Made by a program: the position numbers and the translations under genes
The notes under the pieces: generated by a model
Seen by the model: the letters and a program-made list of their open reading frames with translations, nothing else
Database searches by the model: none
Told to the model about the DNA's origin: nothing
Assembly (NCBI GenBank): GCA_905250125.1
Contig: CAJNOL010000007.1
Span: 245,741 to 309,740, forward strand
Length of the DNA: 64,000 nucleotides
Direction: 5' to 3'
Source of the DNA: Rotaria sordida
Lineage: Eukaryota; Rotifera; Eurotatoria; Philodinida; Philodinidae
Part shown: in pieces, positions 33,327 to 45,173 of the stretch
How positions within the stretch are numbered: the first letter of the stretch is position 1
Layout of the letters: every line of letters begins with the position of its first letter

Positions 33327-34610
33327 CAATGAAAACAAACAAAGAAAGAAATTTTCTTTTTTGTTTATTATCTAATTATGATTTTAGGTGATATTTCTAA
33401 ATTCCATTTTTCTTGTTGTGTTACATATTTGAACATTTGTCAGTTAAAAAAGTATTGTTTATTTTATTATTAATATGAAAAAGGTTTATCATAGAATGAA
33501 TAAAAGAATGGAAAAAAGAACAAGGTTTTTAAAAAGCAATCAATCAAGGATGTGCCATAATAACTGAGAATAGATTGCTAACAATTTTTTATACTTTTCT
33601 TTGACGTGGAAGACTGAAATTTTTCGTCACATATATATCTAATCAAGATCTTTAATTTTCCAAAGTTTCAGTTCTCTAGCTAACACTTGTGTTGAAAAGC
33701 ACGAACAAGATTAGAATACATGAATTTTCGTAATTGATTTTTATAAATAATTGATGGAAAGAAACTTTACAAGAGAAAATTTTTTATTTTTTCAAAAATG
33801 TAACTTATAATAAAACTTAATGTATATTGAACATGCGCTCCATTATTTTCTATGACTAATTGTAATTGATAAGGTATTTCATTTATGATTATTGTTTCGA
33901 AAATTTAATCCATTCCTCTGTATTTTCTTTTTCCAATTATAATGATGTATCAAACACTCTTCTGCAAACTTTTTCGTTCAATACACTCGACACATTTTTA
34001 GTTCTTCGTATATCAGCAAAATTAGCATCACTATCGACTAATTCTATGCGTTCATTAAATAATTGCGTTACGAATTGTGTGATCAACACTTCATGTTAGT
34101 TTCAAACGATTTAAATTTAGTACAAATTATTTTACAATCTTTTCTATCTTCATCATTGGTGAACATTTAAAATAAAATTTGTCATTATATCTAAAAGATT
34201 TCAGATATGAATGCATTTCTATGTAGTTTGAAAAATTAAAGATCTTAGTTAGATATAACGAGTGAAACATAAATAATGTTTTCGGTCTGTTTTAATTGTA
34301 GGCATTTGTGGCTAGTATCAAAAGATTTTCCTTTCGATTCTCTACAAAATTACATTCGAACATTTAATCAAAACTTATAATTTAAAAAGAATGCCCGAAT
34401 AACATTGAGCTTCTTCAATATGTCAGCTTTCTAGAGAGTTTTTTTTTCTGAAAAACTTGAATTTTTCCGATCATTAGGCGAACGTAATATACGTACGAGA
34501 TAATTTTTGAGTGTAATGAACTAGGCTCTTTCTCGTGATATATAGTAAAGGTTATTTTGACCAAACTTTATGACATAGAGACTGACTTCTTGAAACTGTG
34601 TCGAAAGCAA

Positions 34611-34921
34611 CGTAGGTGAAGTTAGCACAAGATTCAAGTAAATTTAGTCAAAATCCGTCTAGGAACACGTTCCAAGGTTTCTTTTCTTGTTTCAAGTACA
34701 ACTTGACGAGCTCTATCCAGTGGTATAATCAGATTTTCCAAAGACCAAACTATAGTTTTCAGATTTTTTTTGTAGCGCCATCTATAGTTCTAAAGATCGT
34801 AATATGAGCTATGCGAAATCTGATTATACCACTGGAGAGAGCTCGTCGAGTTGTACTTGGAACATGCTTCTAGACGAATCTTTGTTGGATTTACTCGAAT
34901 CTTGTGCTAACTTCATCTACG
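34611..34921. mobile_element. Foldback/MITE element, intergenic
   Basis: Ends read CGTAGGTGAAGTTAGCACAA and, inverted, CGTAGATGAAGTTAGCACAA, with the match continuing through AGATTC. Further inward, AGTACAACTTGACGAGCTCT (about 34696) pairs with GAGCTCGTCGAGTTGTACTT (about 34839), and CCAGTGGTATAATCAGATTT with AAATCTGATTATACCACTGG. Arms are about 120 bp with a loop near 34740-34815. There is no open frame. Confidence 0.88.
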
Positions 34922-36290
34922 TAATTACGTCACCCATTCTCAGTTGAAACACAAATCTTAGTGACTGTGATGGAACGAAGAAGAATATGTTGAAGGACGG
35001 TACTTTCAAGATATATTCCATAATACGCCGTACCAATCGACTTTGTCAAAATCGACTCAACATTTGCAGAAACACGTTTTTCCCATATACCGGTGTTTTG
35101 TGTAGTCTGAATTCAAAACTAGATATATGAAGAATTCTCGGAATGATACAGTTGTGACGTTCGGCAACACCGTCATCGATTTGTGCTACTCTAGTACATG
35201 CGACAGAGCCAACGGTGGTGAATTAGATAAACTTTTTACGTGAGATAAGATTTTATTGTCGAATACGATGGAAAATCTATTTTTTAGATATGTCAGACAA
35301 ATCTGGATGATGTTAAAACAAGAAGAGTTTTGCTGAAGTCATTGAATAACAATGAGGTTAGAAAAATATAAACGATGACGACATGAGAGACGGATGTTGA
35401 AAACTCGTCAAAGAACTAATGCTATCATACATGAACTTTTTTTAATATTCTTGTTAGATTGTTATTGACTAAAAACTGCAACGCATTTTTATCGATTCAA
35501 AAGCTAACATCTCTGATTTTTTGTCGAGAGAATTAGTTCAAACATAATGTAAAAATTCGGTTCATATCGAGCAAAATGAACCATTCTTTTTTTGTTATTC
35601 ATCTGTAATTATTACACAAGCAATCTCATTGTCTATAGATAGCTGTAGATATTGAAATTATTCATATGCTGTAGTGAATAAAGTTATATATATTTGTTTA
35701 CGTTTTGATAGAAGAACTAAGAAGTTCATTTGATTTACATTCAATCGTTTTATATACAATATTTTAGGTCACTTATATTGATACTTATGCTACCTGAATT
35801 TGATAGTACGTGCATCAGAAAGGGAATATGCATTCTGTCTACTGATTGATTATTACATACAAGTAAATAGAAAAACAACAAGCTACACATTTTATATGCG
35901 TGTCATTTGTAATCATGTGCTTGATTCTCTGTTGATGTTAATTATATTTGTGTCTGTTGATTTTTTTCTCAAGGTAAGCCAGCATGTTTGAATATGATTT
36001 TATCTTTTTTTTTTATAAATATGTATATAGCAAACTAATATTATAGGCGAGAATTACGGTTACATTATTTCATGTATTGATAGACTTTTAAAGAATATTC
36101 TTCAACGATTAAGTCAAAATAAGATTTATAAATAAGTTTAATGCTGAAAGTCTAATTTTTAATCAATTTTATAGATTATTAAAATTTTTTAGTTATTTTT
36201 ATGTGTCGCATTCGATTCAATCTACTAGTCTAGATCCGCCATGTCTTGACAAAGAACCCTTTTAATCTTATTATTGAAAATACCATGTTT

Positions 36291-36902
36291 ATGTCGTGCC
36301 GAAGTTATAACTTCGACACAAAATTCTGTCGAGGTTATTTCAGATCAACTAATCACTAAATAATTATTCAATAATTGACGATATCATAATAAAAAATATA
36401 TATTCATAGTTAATTTTGCATTTTAATAACGTAAATATAATTTTTTAAAAATAAGTAAATTATTGAAAGATTATTCAAGAATATTAAAAACTATACTTCG
36501 TTGATATTTTATCCTCGCCCTTAGTCTTAGTATTTTACATTAAATTGAACACCAAGATCCACAGTAACGTTTCGAAAGATTTCGAAAAATAAATTTTGGC
36601 AGCTGCCATGATTATATACATCATTTTTTTTTGTTAAGAGGTGCTGTGGTATTCCTTAGATGTTCCATTAAATATAGAATTTAATGTAGTATGGATTGAA
36701 CAATAATTATATAAAATATCAACGAAGTGTAGTTTTTAATGTTCTTGAATAATCTTTCAATAATTTACTTATTTTTAAAAAATTATATTTACGTTATTAC
36801 AATGCAAAATTAACTATGAATATGTATTTTTTATTATGATGTCATCAATTATTGAATAATTATTTAGTGTTTAATTGATCTGAAATAACTTCGGTACGAC
36901 AT
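36291..36902. mobile_element. Foldback/MITE element sharing ends with the one at 5.1 kb
   Basis: The left end ATGTCGTGCCGAAGTTAT and the right end (inverted) ATGTCGTACCGAAGTTAT match each other, and match the 5107-5333 element over the first 18 nt allowing one or two changes. Arms of about 200 bp pair closely: CACTAAATAATTATTCAATA with TATTGAATAATTATTTAGTG, and ACTTCGTTGATATTTTAT (ending 36512) with ATAAAATATCAACGAAGT (starting 36711). The left arm carries about 28 extra bases (ATAACTTCGACA...) that form a small palindrome of their own. No coding sequence. Confidence 0.9.
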
Positions 36903-37392
36903 ATACATGTATCGAAGATTGAAGCAAACTGTGAATAACAGTCAATAAAACACCATTACAATGAACAGATTGAAGTATTTATAAAATAAGAAATAGAGCA
37001 CGGCATAAGATACACGACGTACATATTTGAAATTTCAAGTGAACATAAAATATTAATTGTGAAATTATGTGCATTTCAAGTACAAATTATTCGATGAAAT
37101 GATCAAGATAATAATAATATTCAAAGTGAATTGAATTTGAAGTATATGATAAATTAGTTCAATTAAAAAGACAAAAACTATTCAACAGGAAACAAGACCG
37201 ATAATTACATAGATGTCTCTTATTTTGAATGTTGATTTACAATTGAATGTTCGATTCGTTTTTTTTTCTGATCATTATTGATATTTGTTTTGGCCTCCTT
37301 CTGTACACCTTGTTATTTTTTCTTTGGTCTCATAAATATTTGCCAAAAAAATGTAACCTTTATATTTTGACGTAAAAAGAAAGCATTAAAAA

Positions 37393-39074
37393 ATGTGGAA
37401 TCCTCTGGTGAGAATCAATCCTTTTGTTTCTTATCTGAAATGAAATTTATTCATTCGTAGATTCAATTTCTTCGTTTATTTGGTTTGTCATCATTTTTTG
37501 TCATGGATCGTATTGGTATGTCATTTTATAGTTTAAAAATTATGTAAATAAATATCTTTGATTTTTTTTTCTTAATCAGGAAACTTTTCTAATGCATGGC
37601 AACAATTCATTCGAGATCCTCATGTTGCTCATGCAGCATATTCAATGACGATATTAGATAGTCGAACAGGTTCAATACTTTTTGAATATGCCAAAGATCT
37701 AGGTCTTTCACCAGCATCATCACTTAAAACAATCACAGCAGCTGCTGCTTTGCATTATCTTGGTTCAGATTATACTTATGAAACTTTGTTACAATATTCG
37801 GGTACGATAGATACTGTAACAGGCTTTCTTGATGGATATATTTATATTGTTGGTGAGATGAAATTTGTTTTTATGTTCTCTAACATTTCATTGATATATA
37901 ATAGGTAGTGGAGATCCATCATTAGGCAGTTGGCGATATGATGAAACGACAACAGCAGATTCTATTATTAAAAAATGGATAGAAGCTATAAAACAAACTG
38001 GAATTCGAAAATGTCGAGGTATTATAGGTGATACTAGTCGATGGAAAAATAAAAAGATGATTCTCATTGATGGATGGACATGGAATGATATTGGGTATGT
38101 TTTAATCAAAATATTTTCAAGAATAATTTTCTATACAACACTATATTTGATAGAAAGAATTTTGAATACGTCTTACATTATATTTCATAACTTATTTTAG
38201 TCAATGGTATGGTACTGGTCATTCAGCATTAAATTGGCGAGAGAATGAGTTCACTATTGAAGTTCAACCAGGCTCATCTGTAAATGCGTCTGCTCGCATT
38301 ATTGCAATAAAAAATCCACCGCCACATTTAAAAATCTTTAATGAATTAATTACTGCATCATCAGATGATGACGCATCTCTTTATTTTTCTCTTGATGGTT
38401 CTAATGTTGGTTATCTACGTGGTACAGTATCACTTCAAGCGCCTCCGGATTTTAACCTTCGTTGTGCTGTACCTGATTCAGCATTATATGTTGCTGATGA
38501 ATTAACTCAAGCATTACGAACATATGGAATTCAAGTAGAACAAGAAGCAATAGTTGAATCAAGTGAAAAAGAAAACCTAACTTTACTAGATATTCATCGA
38601 TCACCTCCATTATCAAAACTACTTGAACAGTTTCTTCGTATTAGTATTAATATGTATGGTGAAGTATTTGTTAAAACAATTGCTCATGAAACAGGACAAT
38701 CTTCATTATTTGATGCTCCTTTGAAAATTCTTCCATCATATATTAATATATTACTTGAGAATAATAAATCGTTAGAAGCTGTAGCAATAACAGATGGATC
38801 AGGTCTATCACGTAGTAATCGTTTAAGTACATATGTTTTAGCACAAATTCTATTTACGTTACAAAACCAATCATGGTTTGATGTTTATTATGAAGCTTTT
38901 CCAACTATAAATGGAATTCGAATGAAAAGTGGAACATTATTGAATACTATTGCTTATGCTGGATATATCATAGAAAATTCGTTTGTTTTCTCATTTATGA
39001 TTAATAACTATTATGGCGAAACTGCTCCCGATATGAGAAAGAAAGTTTGGAGTATGCTTGATTCATTAAAATAA
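37393..39074 (+). CDS. D-alanyl-D-alanine carboxypeptidase/endopeptidase (DacB/PBP4, peptidase S13) of bacterial origin
   Basis: Five exons: 37393-37407, 37461-37515, 37580-37852, 37905-38094, 38201-39074, giving 468 residues, a normal length for DacB. In bacteria this periplasmic enzyme trims or opens peptidoglycan cross-links. All three penicillin-binding motifs are visible: SxxK as SSLK (Ser70, Lys73) in the context SPASSLKTITAAAAL; SxN as SIN (326-328) followed by MYGE; and KTG in the variant form KSG (420-422) followed by T. VGSGDPSLG, GTGHSALNWRENEF and DGSGLSRSNRLS are further S13 signatures. The N-terminus (IQFLRLFGLSSFFV) may be a secretion signal. Peptidoglycan is absent from animals, so this is a horizontally acquired gene; four GT-AG introns and host-like base composition show that it is resident in the genome and not contamination. 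Confidence 0.93.
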
Positions 39075-39148
39075 TAAAAAAATCAATATATTATCCTTTT
39101 TTATTAATGTTTATTCTTTATTGTACTAATAAACAAAAAATATAAAGG

Positions 39149-39186
39149 GTGTTTCATAAGTAACGACCCCATTTTTATTTTTACTC
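39149..39186 (+). mobile_element. Mariner-like terminal repeat running into a gap
   Basis: AGGGTGTTTCATAAGTAACG followed by ACCCCA resembles the outer end of mariner-type elements (AGGGTG...CATAAGTAACGA). It is cut off by the N run at 39187. The opposite end is not visible, so the element's identity and length are unknown. Confidence 0.5.
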
Positions 39187-39286
39187 NNNNNNNNNNNNNN
39201 NNNNNNNNNNNNNNNNNNNNNNNNNNNNNNNNNNNNNNNNNNNNNNNNNNNNNNNNNNNNNNNNNNNNNNNNNNNNNNNNNNNNNN
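39187..39286. other. Assembly gap (100 N)
   Basis: One hundred N directly after a mariner-like terminal sequence. The true size is unknown. Confidence 0.98.
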
Positions 39287-39289
39287 TTT

Positions 39290-40985
39290 AGTTATCAATG
39301 TGCCATGAAAAAGTCGTATCTTTTTTTCGTAATATACTTAAGCATTAAACAATTACTGTGATCTATGAAAAATAACAAACTATATAGCATCGTGATATAA
39401 ATATAAGATATATTGGTAGAGTCCTGTGTAGTCAAGCTTTTTAACTCCGAAATCCGAATCCGATTTCGAACATTTTCACTTCCGCAGTCTCGACTCTAAC
39501 TTCGGAAAAAACATTTTTTTCACATTGACTCTAGCAAACTCAGGTTTCAGAGTCTGATGCAAGGCTCAAGATATCAGCCATGTATATTATCAATTAATGA
39601 GGGAAATTCCACAATTGTTCAATTCCTTTTGAATCAGGGCTCTATGCATTATACATAGGTTGAAATGAGTTATGAATACTCTTGGAAAAAGATTCAGAAT
39701 CCGAGCTTATTGTACTCGGAATGTTGCACTTTTACACTATTTGTGAAGCACAATGCCATGCTCACCTCAACAACATCATGAAAACTGACTTTCGAAGTTC
39801 TATTAGAGAACTTAGCATATGAATAGGTTTCAATAAAAATATTTTATTATAAGAGTTTCAGTTCTTTTGATTGTTTTCATTCTAAGATATGACTAGTAGA
39901 TCTGGATGTTTGCAAAGTTACCCAATGTCTACATCCATACCTACAGCAATACAAAATCGTATTAATACTCTTTATGAACGATACAATAATGGACTGATCA
40001 ATATATCGAGTCTTCTTTCTGTCTTGTTACATCTTTTTCAAACAAAAAGAAATAGATATAAAACTTGCAAGGCACTAGCTAATTTATATTTAAGTTCTTC
40101 CTCTTTTTTCACCTTGCTGCTCATAAAAACGATTTGTTTTTCTTATGGATATCCATACTATAAATGAAATAAATATATTGAATTCTTTATCTATAACTAA
40201 ATAATAAATTATATAGTTTTGAACATTTCAGCAAGCTTTCAATCTCTTTACAGTTGGATATATTTATTATTTGATGTTTTTATCTATCTCGATTTTATTT
40301 TTCGATACTTCTATGTACTACGTTTTTATATTCCTTTTCTCAAATTTCGACACTACTATTGTTAGATATTTTTCTTTTTGATCAAAGTGGGATGAATCCT
40401 TTGGGAAAAATCATTATCAATGTTTCTGAACTATTTGAGATATTTCATAGTGCATGAAGACTTGTAAATAGAATGGATGTAAACAACCAATTTATTTTAC
40501 CGTAAAATCAATGGTTACAATAATAATAATAATAATTATGTTAAATTAAGAAAACGTCATACAGAAATGAAAAACACCGAGGCCACCAAAACAGATCGCT
40601 TGTAAGAAATGAAAAAAATTTCTGTTCGAAACACAGAAATAAATGTAACAGACCGGTAGGTTGATGATAGATTATCCTTGAAAAATAACGATATAATGTT
40701 AGAGATTTTACACTTAATGTATTTTATATTAACACTTCATGGCTAAAGAACACGTGTGCGTTTCATATATCAACCCTCAAGGAGATGCATTGACAAGCTC
40801 CTTTTTTATGAAATAATGTTTTCTTTTTAGATGCCTTTTAAGAGACTCTTCGCGTTCTTTTTCTTTTATTGGTCGAGCAGAAGAGAAACAAGTCCTTTAT
40901 AAACTTTTGACATTACCATAGTAAATAAAAGAACTTAAGACAGCCTACAAAAAAAACAGTATTCTTACACGACGAAAAAGTATAA
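39290..40985. other. Intergenic interval, no supported gene
   Basis: About 1.7 kb with repeated TCCGAATCCG-like motifs at 39440-39720. One 92-codon frame (39889-40167) has a Ser-rich, low-information sequence and no splice or homology support. Confidence 0.45.
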
Positions 40986-40991
40986 AACGTG

Positions 40992-41941
40992 ATGCAAACG
41001 ATTGATACTAATTTTCTACCATTAGCAGTAGTTCAAAAGCTTGAAGAAGTTGGAATACCACAAGACAGTTTGATATTTTATCAAAATAATTGTTGGGTTT
41101 ATCAAGTAAGACATGACATATCTAAATTGATTGAGAAATGTCATCTTCAATCTATCGATTCATTAGGACCTTTTGGTAAGTATTTAATACTATATATTAA
41201 AAATATATTCATAAATTTATGTATAGAAATTCATGAAGCTGATATTTCATTAGTCTTATTGCCATCTACATGTCAATATAGGATTACTAAAATTCGAGGA
41301 CGACAATTAATTCATGAAGCACAAGCGACAGGTACTTATGCTCCAATTGCACCAATTACGCTTGAAGGATTTGCACGTTCAACAGTAAATATTCCAGACG
41401 ATGCAACACATTTTTGTTGGCTCTATCCACCTAAATATATACTTAATGATGATGATGTTACTTTGGATGATTCAGATGAATCAAATTTACTCAAAATAGG
41501 TGGATTTGCCTATTTTAATTCCAATGATAATAATATTGATCAACTTCGACTTATTCGTGTTAATTCATTGATTGTGCCTGGTATAAATGGACTAACTTTT
41601 GAAGGTCCATATCCTTGGCGAAAAGAATTTACAGATAGACTCTGGACACAAAATCGATTCCAAGTAACTTTTTGTTTTTTTTTAATTATAATTAGTAACA
41701 ATGATATTGGAATATTTAGCCTGTAACACTATCATGTCTTTTGAACAAAGGTGCACGATATTTTGCTTTTATTAATCCTTGTGAATCATTATCTGCTGAA
41801 AATGGTCAATCATCATGGACACCGTCACCACATGGAGCTTTTGCATATTTATTTAATGAAGATCATTCACCACATTCATTTGATTGTTTTTTTTCTGTGG
41901 CTGATGATTGCTTAGGTGTTTCAGTGAGCGATGAGGATTGA
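40992..41941 (+). CDS. Unrecognised protein, three exons
   Basis: Exons 40992-41175, 41227-41663, 41720-41941, giving 280 residues with phase kept at both junctions (51- and 56-nt GT-AG introns). I do not recognise the family. The protein is soluble-looking, with no signal peptide or helix-forming membrane segment. Visible features: an N-terminal helix-like LPLAVVQKLEEVGIPQDSL, then EIHEADISLVLLPSTCQYRI, a segment GTYAPIAPITLEGFARSTVNIPDDATHFCWLYPP rich in Pro and aromatic residues, an acidic stretch around DDDVTLDDSDESN, GLTFEGPYPWRKEFTDRLW, and a tail with FINPCES and a final acidic DED. Consistent host-type introns and codon pattern make it a real gene. No bacterial or animal assignment is offered. 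Confidence 0.7.
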
Positions 41942-42469
41942 TGAAAATATTGACACAAATGTTTTTCAATTATGTTATATTGATTCATGTACACAATCTA
42001 GCAATCTATTTTAACATTTTGACTATATAATAATCTCAACAACGATTTACTTTTCAAACTTTAGAATAGGTATGCACCAAAACTAATATTACCTTTGAAG
42101 TATTGGTATTGGTGTGGTATTCACTTTGATTTTAATATTTTTTACAAGGTATTAATTAACATATCTACTTTAAAAGAATACAATAAAAAAAAGTTTTTCT
42201 CTGTACATTATTATATTTATTTTATCCTGATAAAATAGAACATATGAAGATGATGCAATAACTGTTGTTGAATTGCTTGTAAAGCATATATAGAAATATA
42301 ATTTGTGCAGTATTATATATGCTCTACCGTACCACACATGCGCAAAGTTATATTAGACTTTTGAATAGTTAATAATGAGTTCATTAAGAATATCTTACCA
42401 ACAGAAATATAAATTATGTTGAAAACCAGTGTATTTAAGTACTACATATATACGCTTCGGATGAAGCCA

Positions 42470-42935
42470 CCGAACCAAGAAGTAAACAGCAGACTTTCAG
42501 ACTTAAAGATTTCACTAGACGTCAAGCACAGAGGCTCCAAGTTTTCGAGAAACTTCAAAAGACTTGAAAAGAATTCATACGATTTCAGAAAGCTTCATGA
42601 AACTTCAGCATATATTAAAAGCTATTGATCCAACACTTCTTAAGATTCGTTAAGACTTGATGGAACTTCGACAAACTTTATGAGATTTCCAGACCTCATA
42701 AGACTTCAAGACTGAAGCCTCTGATGTTTCTTCCTCGGGACAACTTGAGAATGCGATTTTGTCTTCGATGACGAACTGCCATCAAGTTTGGTTCAATGAG
42801 AAACAACAGACACGTAAGTCTTAACGTCCCGTGAAGTGTTTTGAAGCTTCTTGAAAACTTGAAATCTCTGTACTTGAAGTATCGTGAAGTTCTATGAAGT
42901 GTTGAAGTCTGCGATTTTCTCCTCGAGTTGTCCTA
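42470..42935. repeat. Degenerate palindrome rich in GAAGTYTT/AAACTTC units
   Basis: The left half is full of AAACTTC/AGACTT-type motifs and the right half of their complements. CCAAGTTTTCGAGAAACTTC (about 42537) pairs with GAAGCTTCTTGAAAACTTG (about 42843), and GCAGACTTTCAGACTT with TGTTGAAGTCTGC. The centre is near 42700. It is GC-richer than its surroundings. Confidence 0.65.
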
Positions 42936-45100
42936 TCCATTTCATGATGAAGTAAACCATTGCCACAAATTGTTTTCATTTACTCTATATCTTTTAGTAT
43001 TTGGTGCTTTCTGTATACATGACTGGGTAAAGCATAACGTAATTCGTTGAAGTATATTTCTCGATTTTGATTTGTTTTTCTTGATTGAAGAAAACAGTTA
43101 AACATGAAATGTTTGATTATTTTTTAAATTGATTATGTTTCGCATATTAATTTGGTTTTAGAAAATAAACGAAAATCGATATTGACAAAACGTTTTTTTT
43201 TGTTGAAGACTTTGCTTTTATTCTTACTATGAAATCTTTCTTTTAAAAAACAGAAATATTACTAATTCATTACAGAAATCTAACTCAAAAATAGAATGTC
43301 TGGCTCCTACAGTTTATATGTCCCTTATTTGCATATAAAATTCTATCGTTAAAGTTTAGTAAGATTGTAAGAAAAAAAATAAAATCACATTGAATAGTTT
43401 ATATAAAAAGTTTATTTTACGAAACGTATGGTACAATAATATTTCTTTGTTTACTACGATCATCAGAAAAAAAATCACTAAAATTTTTGTATATTATTCG
43501 ACAGAAAACTGTTTTAATGGTATTTTATTGTATTTGTATAGGTTTTGTAGGTTAAAAGCTGTATCTTAAAATTACACAATCATAGAAGAAGAGACAAGGA
43601 ATTCACGGAGCATTTCCCTCTGATTCAGTCATTAGAAAATTTCTACAAATAGCATAAAAGGTCTTTAATTTTCATGGAAATGTTCTTTTTTCAACGAATG
43701 AGAAAATACTTATAATTGTATATTTCAATTAATTAATATTATTCTGCTGGAGCGTCCTCTTTGAAATGGACGAGATATTGAATAAATACATACTTGGCGT
43801 CCTGAAAAAGATACTTTAATATTTATTCATGATATACACATTGTACTTTTGACATAATTAATTGCAAAAAGAATGATTGAAAAATATTTAATTTTCAATA
43901 AACAAACTTGAGAATTTCACATAAATAATAATTAGGATATTTATTGTTCGCTCAATATCATCTAGAGATTTAGTATCTTGATATTTTATATTTAAAAAAA
44001 AAATTCGATTGAACTCACTGGACAAAAAATACCAATTATCAATTGATTGATTTGTCTTATAAATTCGAATTTTTTCGCCATTTAATTTTTATATGCAGTT
44101 AATTCAGTAAAAAGTGCTATTTTTTTTCAGTTCAGTGAATTTAAATTATTGATGACCTGGAATCACGTCACATAGATTCTATTGTTTTGTTTATTGTCTC
44201 TTTCACACTCATTTTTGAATATAAATACGTCTGTTTTCACAAAAAATGAATTACTAATATTCCTTAAAAAGAACAATGATCGCAAGTTAAATAGTTAAGT
44301 ATGACCAATCCATATTATAATTGCAGTGGTTTAAATTAATCTTCAAGAAAATCATACATCACATTTTTGTTTTTGATTTTATAAGACATTAAACAATGGT
44401 GATATTGATCTGAATAGTGCAGAAGTGTCGTATTTAATGTAAATTAGTAAATTCACTTTATTTTTTTCTTTGTAATGTAGTGTATTTATTGACGGCGAGG
44501 TTTTACATATCAATCATGAGTTCAACATTGCTTTCACATGAATTTTTTCTTTTGACTTATAAAGGTAGTTGAAAAAAATTTTGTTGACTATTTAACTTGT
44601 AATGTTACAAACCTTTGAATAAAAAAATCAAGATGTACAATACTTTTGTTTTATCAAATTTTACAAATGTTGATCTAATAAAAAAAACCTAATCATTATA
44701 GTTAATGTCATCAAACAGACGTTTTATGTATTTATTTAATGAATATTATTTATGATTGTCATTGAATTATTAGGTTTTTTTGTGACTGAAAATTATTTAA
44801 ATGTTGTTTCTTGTATAAAACGCTAAAAAAAGAAACCTTTTAATGCTGAATTGCTCAAATCTTATGGCGAAGATATTATCTACTATTTTTGTTCGTTTTC
44901 TTTATCTAAGCACAGGTATATTCCGATAGAAAAACAACAACTATGCTCAAGTTTTCTCTTTTTCTTACATTTGCTTTATTCTTTTTTCTTTTTTTTTTTA
45001 ATATTCTATCGTAAGATCATGACATGTTTTCATGTCACAAATGTAAATGTTTGCTTTAATAGTTGAGTAAAACCAGAGATTATATATAATGCATGGCATC

Positions 45101-45109
45101 TATATAAAA
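45101..45109 (+). promoter_or_regulatory. TATA box candidate for the small membrane protein
   Basis: TATATAAAA 65 nt upstream of the ATG at 45174. It is a good TATA match in a plausible place given a short 5' leader. Confidence 0.4.
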
Positions 45110-45173
45110 AGTACTATTTAAGCCGGAAAAAAGAAAATAATGTGAAAGGAAAAAGCATTTTACAAGTGTCAAT

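Larger units (their letters stand above)
33327..37392. other. Gene-poor interval between CKS and DacB-like gene
   Basis: About 4 kb without a convincing gene. It contains two clear palindromic elements (34611-34921 and 36291-36902). Short frames such as 33866-34099 and 35800-35991 show no domain or splice-consistent extension. Confidence 0.5.
41942..45173. other. Intergenic interval with one degenerate palindrome
   Basis: About 3.2 kb. Apart from the palindrome at about 42470-42935 it is AT-rich, with no splice-supported coding exons. The short frame at 42416-42628 lies inside the palindrome and is not a gene. Confidence 0.5.

Noticed and set aside
37393..39074. DacB-like gene as bacterial contamination
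   Set aside because: Four spliceosomal GT-AG introns, host-like composition and flanking intergenic DNA of the same character argue that it is part of the animal genome.
39889..40167. 92-codon frame in the intergenic region
   Set aside because: Ser/Leu-rich sequence with no recognisable motif, no flanking splice sites and no promoter-like context.
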